Below, in pieces: positions 17,267 through 26,466 of a stretch of 64,000 bases of DNA. The stretch is from Clostridiales bacterium CCNA10 (GTDB lineage Bacteria > Bacillota > Clostridia > Oscillospirales > Oscillospiraceae): NCBI GenBank assembly GCA_003573975.1, contig AP018533.1:248001-312000 (forward strand), read 5' to 3'. Position numbers and translations under genes: made by a program. The stretch's first letter is position 1; the number at the start of each line of letters is the position of its first letter. Under the pieces are notes generated by a model. It worked only from the letters and a program-made list of their open reading frames with translations, had not been told where the DNA came from and made no database searches.

Positions 17267-18931
17267 TCAGGCCGTGACCTGTTCCACCTCCGGGATGGGT
17301 TTGAGATTAAAATGAATTTCAATAGAAATGTGTCGTGTCTTATCGCTGTCGATGTGTTCATGGACAACGATTTCTTTAATCAGACGGTTGAGGGTGGCAG
17401 CGTCCAGCTCCGTGATGTCGGCGTATTCCTGAATGGCGTCCACCCATTGCTTGGCGTCCACGGCAAGGCGGATTTCATCAGCCAGCTTCCTGCGCCCCTG
17501 TTCAACCCGTTCCTTTAGTTCAGCCTGTTCCTTCTGCGTCTTATCCAGCATGAGATTGAAGTTTGCTTCGCTGATACGTCCGGCAACCATGTCCTCATAG
17601 AGCCGCAGCACCATTTTTTCCAGTACCTCAATCCGTTCCTCGTGCTTCGTCAGGGAACGCTCCAACGCTTCCCGCTGGCCTTTCTGCTCGGCTTCACAGG
17701 TGTTGGTAAGCCGTCCGGCAACAGCTTCCCCGTCCATCAGGGCGGCCTTCGCACATTCCCGGATTTTGTTCAGCACAAGGCGGTAAAGGGTTTCGTACTC
17801 CACACGGTGCTGGGTACAGTGCTGTTTCCCATAGGCATTATAGGTCTTACAGGAATAAATCTGCTTCGGGTGCTTGTCGTTGGTGTAGCGGATAGTCAGT
17901 GATTTCCCACACTCGCCACATTTGAGAAGCCCCGCAAACAGGCTGATTTCCCCGGTCTGGCGGGAACGCTGCCGGGATTTCAGCTTGTCCTGCACGATGT
18001 CAAAGCTCTTGCGGTCAACAATCGGCTCATGCCGTTCCTCCACCACAATCCAGTCCTGCGGCTTTTTTTCCCCGATGGTGCCGATTTTGAAGCGGTAGTC
18101 CTTCTTCTGGGAAGCGATAGCCCCGGTATAGACGGGATTCATCAGGATGTCCTTGATTACCGAAAAATCCCACATATACCGCCCGTTTACCGGGTCTTTC
18201 TTTTCCCATTTAGTGCGGACATTGCGGAAGCCCCGTTCCCGGTTCCACCATGTAGGGCAAGGCACCTTCTGTTCTTCCAGCCTGCGCCGGATAAAGTTCG
18301 GGCCGTGTCCTTCCAGCGCCCAGCGGAAGATTTGCCGGACAATGGGGGCGGTTTCCTCGTCCACCAGCAGATGGTTTTTGTCCTCCGGGTCTTTCTGATA
18401 CCCGAAAGGGGCGATACAGCCGGTAAACTGGCCTTGCTGGGCTTTCAGAAGGTAAGAGGAATGTACCTTCTTGGAAATATCCTTGCTGTACATCTCGTTG
18501 AGGATGTTCTTGAACGGCGCAATGTCGTTATTCTCCCGCATGGTGTCGATACCGTCATTCATGGCGATATAGCGGACGCCGTGGCGGGGAAAGAAGTCCT
18601 CAATGAGTGTGCCGGTCTGCAAATAATTTCTGCCCAACCTCGATAAATCTTTCGTTATGACAAGGTTTATCTGCCTGCGCTCGATGGCTTTGAGCATCCG
18701 TTTCAGGTCGGGGCGCTCCATGTTCAGCCCCGTGTAGCCATCGTCCTGATAGACTGCCACAACCTCCCATCCCTGCTTTTCGCAGTATTTTTCCAGCATA
18801 TCCCGCTGGTTGGCAATACTGGCGCTCTCCCCGTCAAGGTCATCGTCTTTGGAAAGCCTGCAATAGATGGCTGCCCGGAAGCTGCCTGCCAGTATTGCGT
18901 CCATGTCTGTATATTCATATCCGTTCATCAT
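17267..18931 (-). CDS. Large serine recombinase (TnpX-type)
   Basis: This is a 554-residue recombinase. The resolvase domain contains AAIYCRLSKDD with the catalytic Ser, and LVITKDLSRLGRNYLQTG. A recombinase domain and zinc ribbon follow (CGECGKSLTIRY and a later Cys pair), then a coiled-coil C-terminus. It catalyses integration and excision at the maff2 repeat and is encoded next to the left end, as usual for TnpX-like elements. Confidence 0.93.
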   Translation of the reverse strand: MMNGYEYTDMDAILAGSFRAAIYCRLSKDDDLDGESASIANQRDMLEKYCEKQGWEVVAVYQDDGYTGLNMERPDLKRMLKAIERRQINLVITKDLSRLGRNYLQTGTLIEDFFPRHGVRYIAMNDGIDTMRENNDIAPFKNILNEMYSKDISKKVHSSYLLKAQQGQFTGCIAPFGYQKDPEDKNHLLVDEETAPIVRQIFRWALEGHGPNFIRRRLEEQKVPCPTWWNRERGFRNVRTKWEKKDPVNGRYMWDFSVIKDILMNPVYTGAIASQKKDYRFKIGTIGEKKPQDWIVVEERHEPIVDRKSFDIVQDKLKSRQRSRQTGEISLFAGLLKCGECGKSLTIRYTNDKHPKQIYSCKTYNAYGKQHCTQHRVEYETLYRLVLNKIRECAKAALMDGEAVAGRLTNTCEAEQKGQREALERSLTKHEERIEVLEKMVLRLYEDMVAGRISEANFNLMLDKTQKEQAELKERVEQGRRKLADEIRLAVDAKQWVDAIQEYADITELDAATLNRLIKEIVVHEHIDSDKTRHISIEIHFNLKPIPEVEQVTA

Positions 18932-18937
18932 AACCGT

Positions 18938-19135
18938 TTACCCGCACAATCCAGACGGAACACGGTTCTTCTGAACCTCATCCTTATTATACTCTAAATC
19001 TTGTGTTTTCGCAAGATTTTCTTTGCTGGTATTCTGCCCATATTTTTGGGCAATCAGGCTCACAAAGACGTCTGTGGCGTCCAGTTCGCCGTCAAAAACT
19101 GTGGTAACATGAATCTCTGTTTTCGTTTTTGCCAT
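18938..19135 (-). CDS. TnpW-like small protein
   Basis: This 65-residue protein (MAKTKTEIHVTTVFDGE...) is encoded 6 bp upstream of the recombinase gene, with GGAGGATAAC before the ATG. Small proteins in this position are called TnpW in Tn4451-type elements. The assignment rests on position and general resemblance. It probably belongs to the recombination module. Confidence 0.7.
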   Translation of the reverse strand: MAKTKTEIHVTTVFDGELDATDVFVSLIAQKYGQNTSKENLAKTQDLEYNKDEVQKNRVPSGLCG

Positions 19136-19180
19136 AGGCAGTTATCCTCCATAATAGAATAAGCCAGACAAGGAGAAGGT

Positions 19181-19365
19181 CGGCAACGAAGTCCGGCAAC
19201 GGGCTTCAAAAAACCTGAAAACTATCTCTGTCTGGCAGTTTGGCTCTTATTTTTATTTTCTTTTATTTTTCTGTTGTTTTGGTTGCTGATAAGGGGAAAA
19301 GCCCGCAGTTACGGGGGGTTTCCCGGCAACCGGCTCGGCAACGGGAGTGCAACAGGGTCGGCAAC
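19181..19365. repeat. Iteron-like CGGCAAC repeats
   Basis: Five copies of CGGCAAC lie at 19181, 19194, 19324, 19336 and 19359, in the 240-bp gene-free gap upstream of the recombinase genes and next to the replication genes. They may be an origin where the element's Rep proteins bind (inference). I see nothing else in this gap. Confidence 0.5.
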
Positions 19366-19377
19366 CGGCTGCATTTT

Positions 19378-20772
19378 TCAGAAGGGAAGCTCCATCTGTT
19401 CCGTGACTTCCTCAAATCCTTCCGGGATTTTTTCAGCTCCGTTGCTGATGTCCGTTGCTTTCGTTTCACGCTCCCAGCCCTTTTGCCTGCCGTATTCCGG
19501 GAACACACGGGGGTTGGAAAAGTAATTCCAGCCCGTCACGCAATGGTTCATGATGTCGTTGACTTCCCGGATTTCCCATTGCTTCGGCTCGTCAAAGGGG
19601 TGGTTCAGGGCTTCCTTGAAAAGCTGCTTGGAACACACCATGCCGCCGGTATAGCGGTCAAGGTATGCCTGTATCATCCCGGCCTTGGTGTCCTCCGGCA
19701 TGAAATCCCGCTGGTGTTCTTTGAGATAGCGCACCATTTCCGGGCTGAAAGACAGCTTAAAATCCCCGCTGCGGTAAACCGTCATGGCTTCTGCCCAGAC
19801 CTGTGCAAGATAGGCTCTGGAAGCGGCTTCGTCCTCCAAAATGTGAACCTCGGCCTGTTCCGGGTACACCATGACCGGCAGGAAGCGCCGGTTGCCGGAA
19901 CGGTCAAGGGGCAGGAAGTCAAGGGCATTGGAAGTGCCGCCGAACACACATTGCCGCAGCCTGTCCTCCGGGTGGGTTTCGTATGGGATTTTATAGACCT
20001 CCTTCTGTCGGCTTAAAAATGACTTGATTTCCTCAATGCTCTTGGCATTGGCGGTGGCAATCATCTCCGACATCTCGATAATCCAGTGGCCTTGCAGCTT
20101 GCGGTACACGTTATCATCATCCAGCTTCCGCAAATCATCGGAAAACCACTCGTCTTTTACTGCCAGCAGCCGGAAAAAGGTGGATTTCCCGGCTCCCTGA
20201 CCGCCCACCAGACAGAGCATGACTTCAAATTTACAGCCGGGGCAAAATGCCCGGTGGATGGCTCCCAGCAGGAACAGCCGCAGGGCTTCATAGGTGTACT
20301 GGTCGGTGTCGGCTCCCAGAAAGTGGCGCAGGCAATAGCGGATACGCTCCTGCCCATCCCATGAAAGGCCGTTCAGGTAGTCCCGGACGGGGTGGTAGCC
20401 GTTTTCATTGGCAACAATCCCGATGGCGGCGGTAATCTTTTTCTCACTGGTAAGCCCATAGGTTTCTTCCAGATACAGGAGCAGATAGTTCATATCCGTG
20501 TCCGTGATGGCGGTGCCGATGCGGTGGTAGCCGATGGGCTTTACAATGTCCACTCGCTCGGTCAGCAGATTTTTTGCGATTGCCCCGGAAAGCAGCGGGT
20601 CATTCTGAAAGACGGTCAGGCAGTTGCGGATACTGTTGCGGACGCTGCCTTTCTCGGTGCTTTCCAGCATGGCCTTTACTTCCTCAATGCTCCGGGGCGG
20701 GGCTGCTTCTTGTATGGTCTGTTCTGCGGCCTGCCGTATCTTGGGCGGCAAGCTCTGCCATTCGTCTTTCAA
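19378..20772 (-). CDS. VapE-family (SF3-like) ATPase
   Basis: This is a 464-residue virulence-associated-E-type protein. Walker A is VGGQGAGKSTFFRLL and a Walker B-like region is IEMSEM. GGTSNALDFLPLDRSGNRRF is characteristic of the family. It probably acts as the replicative helicase of the element, together with the primase encoded just upstream, which it overlaps by 89 bp. Confidence 0.88.
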   Translation of the reverse strand: MKDEWQSLPPKIRQAAEQTIQEAAPPRSIEEVKAMLESTEKGSVRNSIRNCLTVFQNDPLLSGAIAKNLLTERVDIVKPIGYHRIGTAITDTDMNYLLLYLEETYGLTSEKKITAAIGIVANENGYHPVRDYLNGLSWDGQERIRYCLRHFLGADTDQYTYEALRLFLLGAIHRAFCPGCKFEVMLCLVGGQGAGKSTFFRLLAVKDEWFSDDLRKLDDDNVYRKLQGHWIIEMSEMIATANAKSIEEIKSFLSRQKEVYKIPYETHPEDRLRQCVFGGTSNALDFLPLDRSGNRRFLPVMVYPEQAEVHILEDEAASRAYLAQVWAEAMTVYRSGDFKLSFSPEMVRYLKEHQRDFMPEDTKAGMIQAYLDRYTGGMVCSKQLFKEALNHPFDEPKQWEIREVNDIMNHCVTGWNYFSNPRVFPEYGRQKGWERETKATDISNGAEKIPEGFEEVTEQMELPF

Positions 20773-21325
20773 GATTGCTCACTTCCTTTCCATAGTCAAC
20801 GATAAGGACTGCCCGTTCCTCCATATCCGGGGAGAGCAGCACATCCAGCAGATATTCCACATGGGATTGCTTCTGCAAGGCTTCCACAAAAAGCGGGTGC
20901 CATGCTTCTTCCGGCATCTTAGGGGCATAGTCCCGTTTCCAGCGGCGCAGAAGATGGTAATAATCGGACAGCACCCGGAAGCAGTAACGCTCCATGCGGC
21001 AAAACCGCTGTTCCGGGGTTTCCTGCCGGGGTTTGGGTTTTCTCCTGCCGGGTGGTTCCCTGTCCTCATAGGGGATGGAGAACTCCTGCGCCAGCATGAG
21101 GGCGGCTTCCTTCGGACTGACAGCTTCCAGACGGGAAACAAAGTCAATCACATCCCCGTCTGCCTGACAGCCGAAACAGTGAAAGCGCCGGTCAACCTTC
21201 ATGCTGGGGTTTTTATCAGCATGGAAGGGGCAGACACACATCCCGTTTCGTCCCACCCGGATTCCAAAATGCTCCGCAGCCTGCCGGGTGGTAACAGACT
21301 GCTTGACAGCTTTAAATACATTCAA
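20684..21325 (-). CDS. CHC2 zinc-finger primase
   Basis: This is a 213-residue protein with an N-terminal CHC2 finger (CVCPFHADKNPSMKVDRRFH, then CFGC), the DnaG-type zinc-binding domain. No TOPRIM domain is visible. The start is TTG 21325, 6 nt after AGGAGG; the longer reading frame upstream is not protein-like. It is probably a primase partner of the VapE-like helicase, and their genes overlap. Confidence 0.85.
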   Translation of the reverse strand: MNVFKAVKQSVTTRQAAEHFGIRVGRNGMCVCPFHADKNPSMKVDRRFHCFGCQADGDVIDFVSRLEAVSPKEAALMLAQEFSIPYEDREPPGRRKPKPRQETPEQRFCRMERYCFRVLSDYYHLLRRWKRDYAPKMPEEAWHPLFVEALQKQSHVEYLLDVLLSPDMEERAVLIVDYGKEVSNLERRMAELAAQDTAGRRTDHTRSSPAPEH

Positions 21326-21386
21326 ATAAATCCTCCTGAAAATAAGAAAAGCGCCTGTCATTCTCGAAAAAGAAAATAGCAAGCGC

Positions 21387-22979
21387 CTATAAAAGTTCCA
21401 TATCCTGTTTTTTCTCTGTGCGGGGCTGCTTCCGTTTCTCGGCCTGTTCTTCCCGGATACGCTGCGTCCGGCCTTTGACTGCCTGCTGGATGGACGGTTT
21501 CTTTCCCGGCTCGGCGGTCTGGCGGTACTGTTCAGACGGAAGAACCTGATTGAGCCAGTGACGCACATCCCGGAGAATCTTCACATCCTCCTGTAATGCG
21601 GACAACCGTTCCTTATATCCGGCAACTTCTCCGGCAAGCTGTGTCTGTTCCTCATTCAGCTTTTTAATGCTGTACTTCTTCTCCTTCAAATGCACCTTGA
21701 AATAACGGATAGCGGCATTATAGGCGTCCAGCTCGTCCCGATGGGCGGCGGCAAACTGTTCCCGTGGCTTCTTAAACCGGATGGCAGCATACTCCACATG
21801 AACCGGCTTATGGGCTTCAAAGTTGGCGATATGGGAAAGCAGGGTGTTGATTTCTTTCATACGCTGTTCTTTCGGCTTCATCTCTGCCCGGATGGAAACG
21901 GCCTGCCCGCTGACGGTATCCAGATAAGCGTCCAAACTCTGCACAGTGGACAGCTCCTTTTCCCGCAGATAGCGGATAGCTTCCATAACCTTGTTGAAAT
22001 CGGCAACGCTGCCTGTAAGCTGGCCTTTGCTTGTCCAGCCTGTACGTTCCTCCCGGCGCAAATCCAGATATTTCCCCAGCAGCTCCGGCAGGGTGGGTTC
22101 CTTCGATTCCTGCAAGGCTTCCAGCAGGGCGGCTTTTTTCTCCTTCAGGTCTGCAATCCAGCCTTTCAGGTGGCGTACCATCTGCCGGATAGATTGCATA
22201 AGGGAATTGGCGGCTTTGATGTCCCGGTTCAAGTTGCCGATGTTGGTCTGTATCCCTCGTTTCTCCATCTGGCTGACTGCTGGCCCCATATGGACGGTGG
22301 GGATTTTATCAAGCCCCTGCCGTTCATAGGAACGAAGGTCAAGGCGCTCCGGGCGTCCGTTGGCTTCCAGATAGCGGTTAGCGGTAGCCGCCCAGCCCTG
22401 CCGCCAGATCTCTCCGTACTTCTGGTCGTTCCAGTCCACGGTATCCTCCTTGTGGCTTTTCCAGCTCCCGGACGGGAGCCGGATACGCTCGCCGTTCTCG
22501 TCAAGGTCATAAACCTTCCGGCTCTTGGGAAGCCATTTCCCGTTTTCGTCCATTGCCCGCATGGTCAGCAGGATGTGGGCGTGGGGATTCCCATTCCCTT
22601 TGTCGTGGATGGCAAAATCGGCAATCATGCCTTTAGAAACAAAAAACTCCCGGCAGTAGTCCCGGATAAGGTCGGCGTGCTGTTCCGGGGGGATTTCCCT
22701 CGGTATGGCAAGCACGATTCTCCGGGCAAGCTGGGAGTTCCATTGCTTCTCGATAGCTTCGGCGGCGTTCCACAAAGTATTGCGGTCTGCATACGCTGGT
22801 GGGGCGTGGGGCGGCAGCATGATTTCTGTATGGACAATCTCGCTTTTATGGGAATAGTATTTCTGCTTCTGGTCGTACTCGGAAAACAGCCGTTCCCCAC
22901 TCTGGTAGGCGGCAGACGCAACGGCTGACTGGTGGTTGCTGCGCTGGATTATTTTTATATCATGGTGTGGACAGGGCAT
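21387..22979 (-). CDS. MobA/MobL relaxase
   Basis: This is a 530-residue relaxase. The N-terminal MobA/MobL domain holds the HUH-type motif NPHAHILLTMR and a conserved start (HHDIKIIQRSNHQSAVASAAY). Long coiled coils follow, and the tail contains KKPSIQQAVK. It should nick oriT and lead the strand into a mating channel supplied by another element. Confidence 0.92.
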   Translation of the reverse strand: MPCPHHDIKIIQRSNHQSAVASAAYQSGERLFSEYDQKQKYYSHKSEIVHTEIMLPPHAPPAYADRNTLWNAAEAIEKQWNSQLARRIVLAIPREIPPEQHADLIRDYCREFFVSKGMIADFAIHDKGNGNPHAHILLTMRAMDENGKWLPKSRKVYDLDENGERIRLPSGSWKSHKEDTVDWNDQKYGEIWRQGWAATANRYLEANGRPERLDLRSYERQGLDKIPTVHMGPAVSQMEKRGIQTNIGNLNRDIKAANSLMQSIRQMVRHLKGWIADLKEKKAALLEALQESKEPTLPELLGKYLDLRREERTGWTSKGQLTGSVADFNKVMEAIRYLREKELSTVQSLDAYLDTVSGQAVSIRAEMKPKEQRMKEINTLLSHIANFEAHKPVHVEYAAIRFKKPREQFAAAHRDELDAYNAAIRYFKVHLKEKKYSIKKLNEEQTQLAGEVAGYKERLSALQEDVKILRDVRHWLNQVLPSEQYRQTAEPGKKPSIQQAVKGRTQRIREEQAEKRKQPRTEKKQDMELL

Positions 22980-23018
22980 AGCGTTCCTCCTTCCTGTGGT
23001 TGATTTTGGGCAAAAGAA

Positions 23019-23048
23019 AAGCAGGAAACCGTTTCTGATTTCCTGCTT
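23019..23048 (-). terminator. Terminator before the relaxase gene
   Basis: AAGCAGGAAA and TTTCCTGCTT form a 10-bp stem followed on the minus strand by TTCTTTTG. It ends transcripts from the SdpI-like gene and insulates the relaxase gene. Confidence 0.65.
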
Positions 23049-23131
23049 AGTGGTGTCGCTGGTAGGCGATTAGTATTCAGTTTTGAAGGTTCGGGTCAGG
23101 TTGGCTCGATGATGGAAAGCTGTCTAATAGC

Positions 23132-23491
23132 TTAAAAGTTTTTGTTCGCAAATTTACTTGTAATTCCAGTTTCTGTTTTATAAAATCCAAAAATCAGAAA
23201 AATAATTCCAACAACTACTCCTGCAAATACGGTAGTCTGTGTAGAAATATTAAGAAGAAGTAAGGATATACACAAAACGATTTCTACCAAACCTAATGTT
23301 TTGCCAATACCAATAAAAATATTAGGTGCTATGCTTTGTGCATAATCCCAATGCTCTTGTGACTTCCGAGATGTAGGCGTATTGTATCCGTTACCGGATG
23401 TCATATCTTTTACCGGGTGCTTCTTTAAGATATATCCTACAAAAACCATAACAAAGGGTATGATGAAATTCAAAGCAATCAATCCATACAT
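23132..23491 (-). CDS. SdpI-like membrane protein
   Basis: This 119-residue protein has three hydrophobic helices. The GYNTPTSRKSQEHWDYAQ stretch between helices one and two resembles the GYRT...W motif of the SdpI immunity family. It is AT-rich compared with its neighbours, so it may be cargo. A protective role against a membrane-active toxin is possible but unproven. Confidence 0.7.
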   Translation of the reverse strand: MYGLIALNFIIPFVMVFVGYILKKHPVKDMTSGNGYNTPTSRKSQEHWDYAQSIAPNIFIGIGKTLGLVEIVLCISLLLLNISTQTTVFAGVVVGIIFLIFGFYKTETGITSKFANKNF

Positions 23492-23737
23492 AAAACCATC
23501 TCCTTAGATAGTGTTCGTCATTAGCTTTATTATACTACGGGCAGTCCTGTTTTGGAATAGATAAATTGTAAACTTGCTGGACGGGAACAGCTTGCAGCGC
23601 AAGGTGTTCCCGGGCGGCAAGTCCACAAAGGGGTAGCTGGCGCAGCCAGCGCAGGGGAAGTGTAGCGTCCCCTGTGATGATTGGAAGCAGCCGCAACGGT
23701 GCTGAAAATCATCCGCTTTCCGCAGGAAGCCCCCGGC

Positions 23738-23779
23738 AGGGCGCAACGCACCGGCTTGACCGGTGTATAGTTGCGCCCT
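23738..23779. promoter_or_regulatory. Candidate oriT hairpin
   Basis: This is a nested inverted repeat. The outer stem is AGGGCGCAAC with GTTGCGCCCT and the inner stem is CACCGG with CCGGTG around CTTGA. There is no U-tract. It lies in the GC-rich non-coding stretch 23520-23778, about 760 bp upstream of the relaxase gene, a common place for oriT. The nick site is not identified. Confidence 0.45.
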
Positions 23780-24081
23780 TACTCCGTAAGGGATTCCCCG
23801 GCTACCCGCCCTTTCACGCTTTCTGCAACTATTTCCTTCATGCCACTTTGAGAAAATGCCTGTTTCAGAATGTCCATCACATCCTCGTCTGTCAGCACTT
23901 CCGGCCTTAAAAGGAAACTTTCCAGCATAGCTCCTCTGGTACAGAGCCGGTGCGTCCGTTCCTTCCGGGTAAGCTGCTTCACCTGGTGTTCCAGTATTTT
24001 TTCTTCATGCTGCGCCCGCCGCAGTCTGGCTTCGCCTTTGGCAATCTCCTGATTCAGCTTTTCCAGCTTCTCATTTATCAT
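23779..24081 (-). CDS. DUF3847-like coiled-coil protein
   Basis: This is a 100-residue charged, helical protein (NEKLEKLNQEIAKGEARLRR) typical of DUF3847 proteins in mobilizable elements. Its ATG overlaps the stop of the winged-helix gene upstream. It may be a relaxosome accessory factor (inference). Confidence 0.8.
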   Translation of the reverse strand: MINEKLEKLNQEIAKGEARLRRAQHEEKILEHQVKQLTRKERTHRLCTRGAMLESFLLRPEVLTDEDVMDILKQAFSQSGMKEIVAESVKGRVAGESLTE

Positions 24082-24410
24082 GGCAGCCCTCCTTTGGGAA
24101 GCAGCGTGTAAATGCGGTTTGGTTCTCCCACACCCCGGCGCACCCGCAGGATAAGCCCGATGTCCTCCAATTCTTTCAGGGAACGCTTCACAGTGACGGG
24201 GCTGCGGGAGAGGGCTGCCGCTAATTCCATGATAGGAAAACGGACAAACAAAATGCCGTTGCTATCCTCTATCCCTGCCGTAAGGGTGGTGTTCAGCAGA
24301 CGGGCATACATGACTTTTGCTGTGCTGCTGATCGGCAGCCGAAGCATTGCGGCGGGTAGCGGCATACAAGGCGGCAGAACCGTGTCTGCGCTCATAAATT
24401 CAAATTCCAT
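24078..24410 (-). CDS. RepA-like winged-helix protein
   Basis: This is a 110-residue protein resembling the N-terminal winged-helix of replication initiators (LPLPAAMLRLPISSTAKVMYARLL, then AAALSRSPVTVKRSLKELED). It is much shorter than full initiators, so it may be a regulator or a minimal initiator. It is cotranscribed with the DUF3847 gene. Confidence 0.75.
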   Translation of the reverse strand: MEFEFMSADTVLPPCMPLPAAMLRLPISSTAKVMYARLLNTTLTAGIEDSNGILFVRFPIMELAAALSRSPVTVKRSLKELEDIGLILRVRRGVGEPNRIYTLLPKGGLP

Positions 24411-24596
24411 TTAACTGATTTTCTCCTTTCGCTTGGCTCGTTTTGACAGGTAATGGGGGCAGTCTATCACGACAGCCCGGAAACTCTGCTTGCACTTATG
24501 CTGGCACTTCCGGCACAGGTCGTTGTAGGCCACACGCCCCCGGTCATTGAGGAAGAAGGAAAGCTCCAACTTCCGTTTCTTGCTCATTCTCGGCAT
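24411..24596 (-). CDS. Small Cys-rich basic protein (IME copy)
   Basis: This is a 61-residue protein with the same pattern as the ICE protein at 1252-1428 (FFLNDRGRVAYNDLC..C, then CKQSFRAVVIDCPHYLSKR). It starts after AGGAGGC and is adjacent to the winged-helix gene. The four Cys and His residues suggest zinc binding. Its function is unknown. Confidence 0.8.
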   Translation of the reverse strand: MPRMSKKRKLELSFFLNDRGRVAYNDLCRKCQHKCKQSFRAVVIDCPHYLSKRAKRKEKIS

Positions 24597-25131
24597 AGTG
24601 CCTCCTATCATAGAAAATCCGCCCATTTCAGCCGTAACAACGGGAACAGGCGGATAAAGGTTTTTGGTGTCATGTTTCGGGGCGATTTTCAAGGAAAATA
24701 CGGCCATAGAGCCGCTTTGAAATGCCCCATAGTATTACGGACGGGGCAGACTACACCCCGCCGATTTGTCGTGTTTGGGTAGCGTTTTGGTATCAGTTCT
24801 GCCGGGTTGTCCTGCTGTCGTTCCTGCCCCTGAATCTCACAGCGGCGTTTCGTTCCCGTTGGTACGCTCGCTGCGGTCAAGGTTCCTCCATTTCCTTGCC
24901 GCAGGTCGTTGCGCTACATCGCCGGGGAGCATATCCCATCAGGCCGGTCATTCGATTGGAAATAATCCATCGATGAACTGACTTAATCATAGCTCATTTT
25001 TGAACCCTTTCCCGTATGTCCATAAAATAGGAAAACCGCCCCAAAATCGAAAAATTCCACGATTTCGGAACGGTATATGGTATAATAAGGAATAACAGCG
25101 GCAGCCAGCCGCAGGAAGGAGCGATGTGTTT
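24597..25131. other. Non-coding region between divergent IME operons
   Basis: This 535-bp stretch separates the minus-strand mobilization genes from the plus-strand XRE gene. ORFs in it lack protein-like composition. An extended -10 (TGGTATAAT at about 25077-25085) probably drives the XRE gene. I see no other clear signal. Confidence 0.5.
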
Positions 25132-25953
25132 ATGAAAACCCGCATTTCCGTACAGGAACGCCTGAAAGATTTACGGGTGGAACGGGGCTTGAATCTGGAA
25201 GAACTGGCACAGGAAACCGGCATTTCAAAATCAGCCCTCGGCAGTTATGAAAACGACAACGACGAATACAAGGAAATTAACCACGGCAGCCTGTTGAAGC
25301 TGGCAGACTTCTATCAGGTGTCGGTTGACTATCTGCTCGGCCTTACCAATAATCGGAGATATGAAAACACCCCGATAGAAGAATTACATTTGAGTGATGA
25401 AGTCGTGGAACTGCTGAAAAGTGAACGCTTCAATAACCGGCTGCTGTGTGAGATTATCTCCCATGAAAAATTTAAGGAATTGCTGGCAGACGCAGAAATC
25501 TATGTGGACGGGATAGCAACCATGCACTTCCATGACACAAACAGCTCACTGGCTGCTTTACGGGCTATGGTACTGGAAGAACACCCCGAAGCTGCGGCAG
25601 ACCGGGCAATCAAAGTGTTGGAAGCCTGTCAGATAGAGGAAGAAGATTTTTTCTGCCATGTGACGCACAAAACATGGGACGTCATTCTCCATGATATACG
25701 CAAGGCGCACGAAAATGACAGCGAAAGTGCGCCGGATACCACGCCTGCCGATGAACTTATACGGGAAGTACAAAAGGCCATGCAATCTCCGGGGGACAGG
25801 GTTCAGCAATTCACGGAGATATTCTGCAAGGCGTTCCGGCTCAAATACAAGCGGCTCTCACAAGAGGAACGAAGCCTTTTGAAAAAGCTGTTCAAGAAAT
25901 CCCCGCTGATAAAACAGTCTGGTATGAACTTCCGGCGCAGGCCGTGGAAATAA
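25132..25953 (+). CDS. XRE-family regulator with long C-terminal domain
   Basis: This is a 273-residue protein. The N-terminal HTH (about residues 5-65) includes LNLEELAQETGISKSALGSY. The helical C-terminal domain (about 80-273) may bind a signal or oligomerise. It is the only plus-strand gene of the IME and is divergent from the mobilization operon. It follows GGAAGGAG. It is probably the element's master regulator. Confidence 0.85.
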   Translation: MKTRISVQERLKDLRVERGLNLEELAQETGISKSALGSYENDNDEYKEINHGSLLKLADFYQVSVDYLLGLTNNRRYENTPIEELHLSDEVVELLKSERFNNRLLCEIISHEKFKELLADAEIYVDGIATMHFHDTNSSLAALRAMVLEEHPEAAADRAIKVLEACQIEEEDFFCHVTHKTWDVILHDIRKAHENDSESAPDTTPADELIREVQKAMQSPGDRVQQFTEIFCKAFRLKYKRLSQEERSLLKKLFKKSPLIKQSGMNFRRRPWK

Positions 25954-25996
25954 AAACAGCCGTTGTAGGATTTTGTTCCTACAGCGGCTGTTTTTA
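25952..25996 (+). terminator. Terminator after the XRE gene
   Basis: AACAGCCGTTGTAGGA pairs with TCCTACAGCGGCTGTT around TTTTGT, followed by TTTTT. It also serves the convergent lipoprotein gene. Confidence 0.8.
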
Positions 25997-25997
25997 T

Positions 25998-26423
25998 TTA
26001 TGAATCTTCTCCAACAAAAGACAGGATATTTTCATCAGTTTGTAATGTAATTGTTGCGCTTTCTGAATCATCAGAATAAACTCTTGTTCCATATACGCCT
26101 GTAACAGGCTCCTCTAAATTTTCAAAAGTTAATCCGAGTTTCGAAGAAGAATTGTCAATCTTTTCAAGCGAATATGTACCTGTCCATTCTTGTTTATGAG
26201 TGTTATCTGTTAAGATAAAACTTTTTTCTTCAAAACTCAATGTCAAATCCAATACTGGTATGTCATCATGCACTGAACCTGAGAATAACATATTACCATC
26301 TAAATCAGTAATAAATTCTAAAGACCAGTTATATGATGATACCGACCGAGTTTGGGAAGAATCACACGAACATAAGCCTACACACATAAAAAAACATACG
26401 CATATTGCCAATAACCGTTTCAT
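25998..26423 (-). CDS. Putative lipoprotein
   Basis: This is a 141-residue protein. The N-terminus MKRLLAICVCFFMCVGLCSCDS is a lipoprotein signal with a Cys lipobox. The rest is beta-rich and may form a lipocalin-like barrel (SLEFITDLDGNML). A longer frame exists, but the start at 26423 gives a proper signal peptide. It is AT-rich cargo with unknown function. Confidence 0.65.
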   Translation of the reverse strand: MKRLLAICVCFFMCVGLCSCDSSQTRSVSSYNWSLEFITDLDGNMLFSGSVHDDIPVLDLTLSFEEKSFILTDNTHKQEWTGTYSLEKIDNSSSKLGLTFENLEEPVTGVYGTRVYSDDSESATITLQTDENILSFVGEDS

Positions 26424-26466
26424 TTTACCTATTACCAACCTTAATTCACAACTGTTTTGCATTTAA

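Noticed and set aside
21339-21386. Repeat AAGCGCCT after the CHC2 gene
   Set aside because: The two copies are direct, not inverted, so this is not a hairpin terminator.
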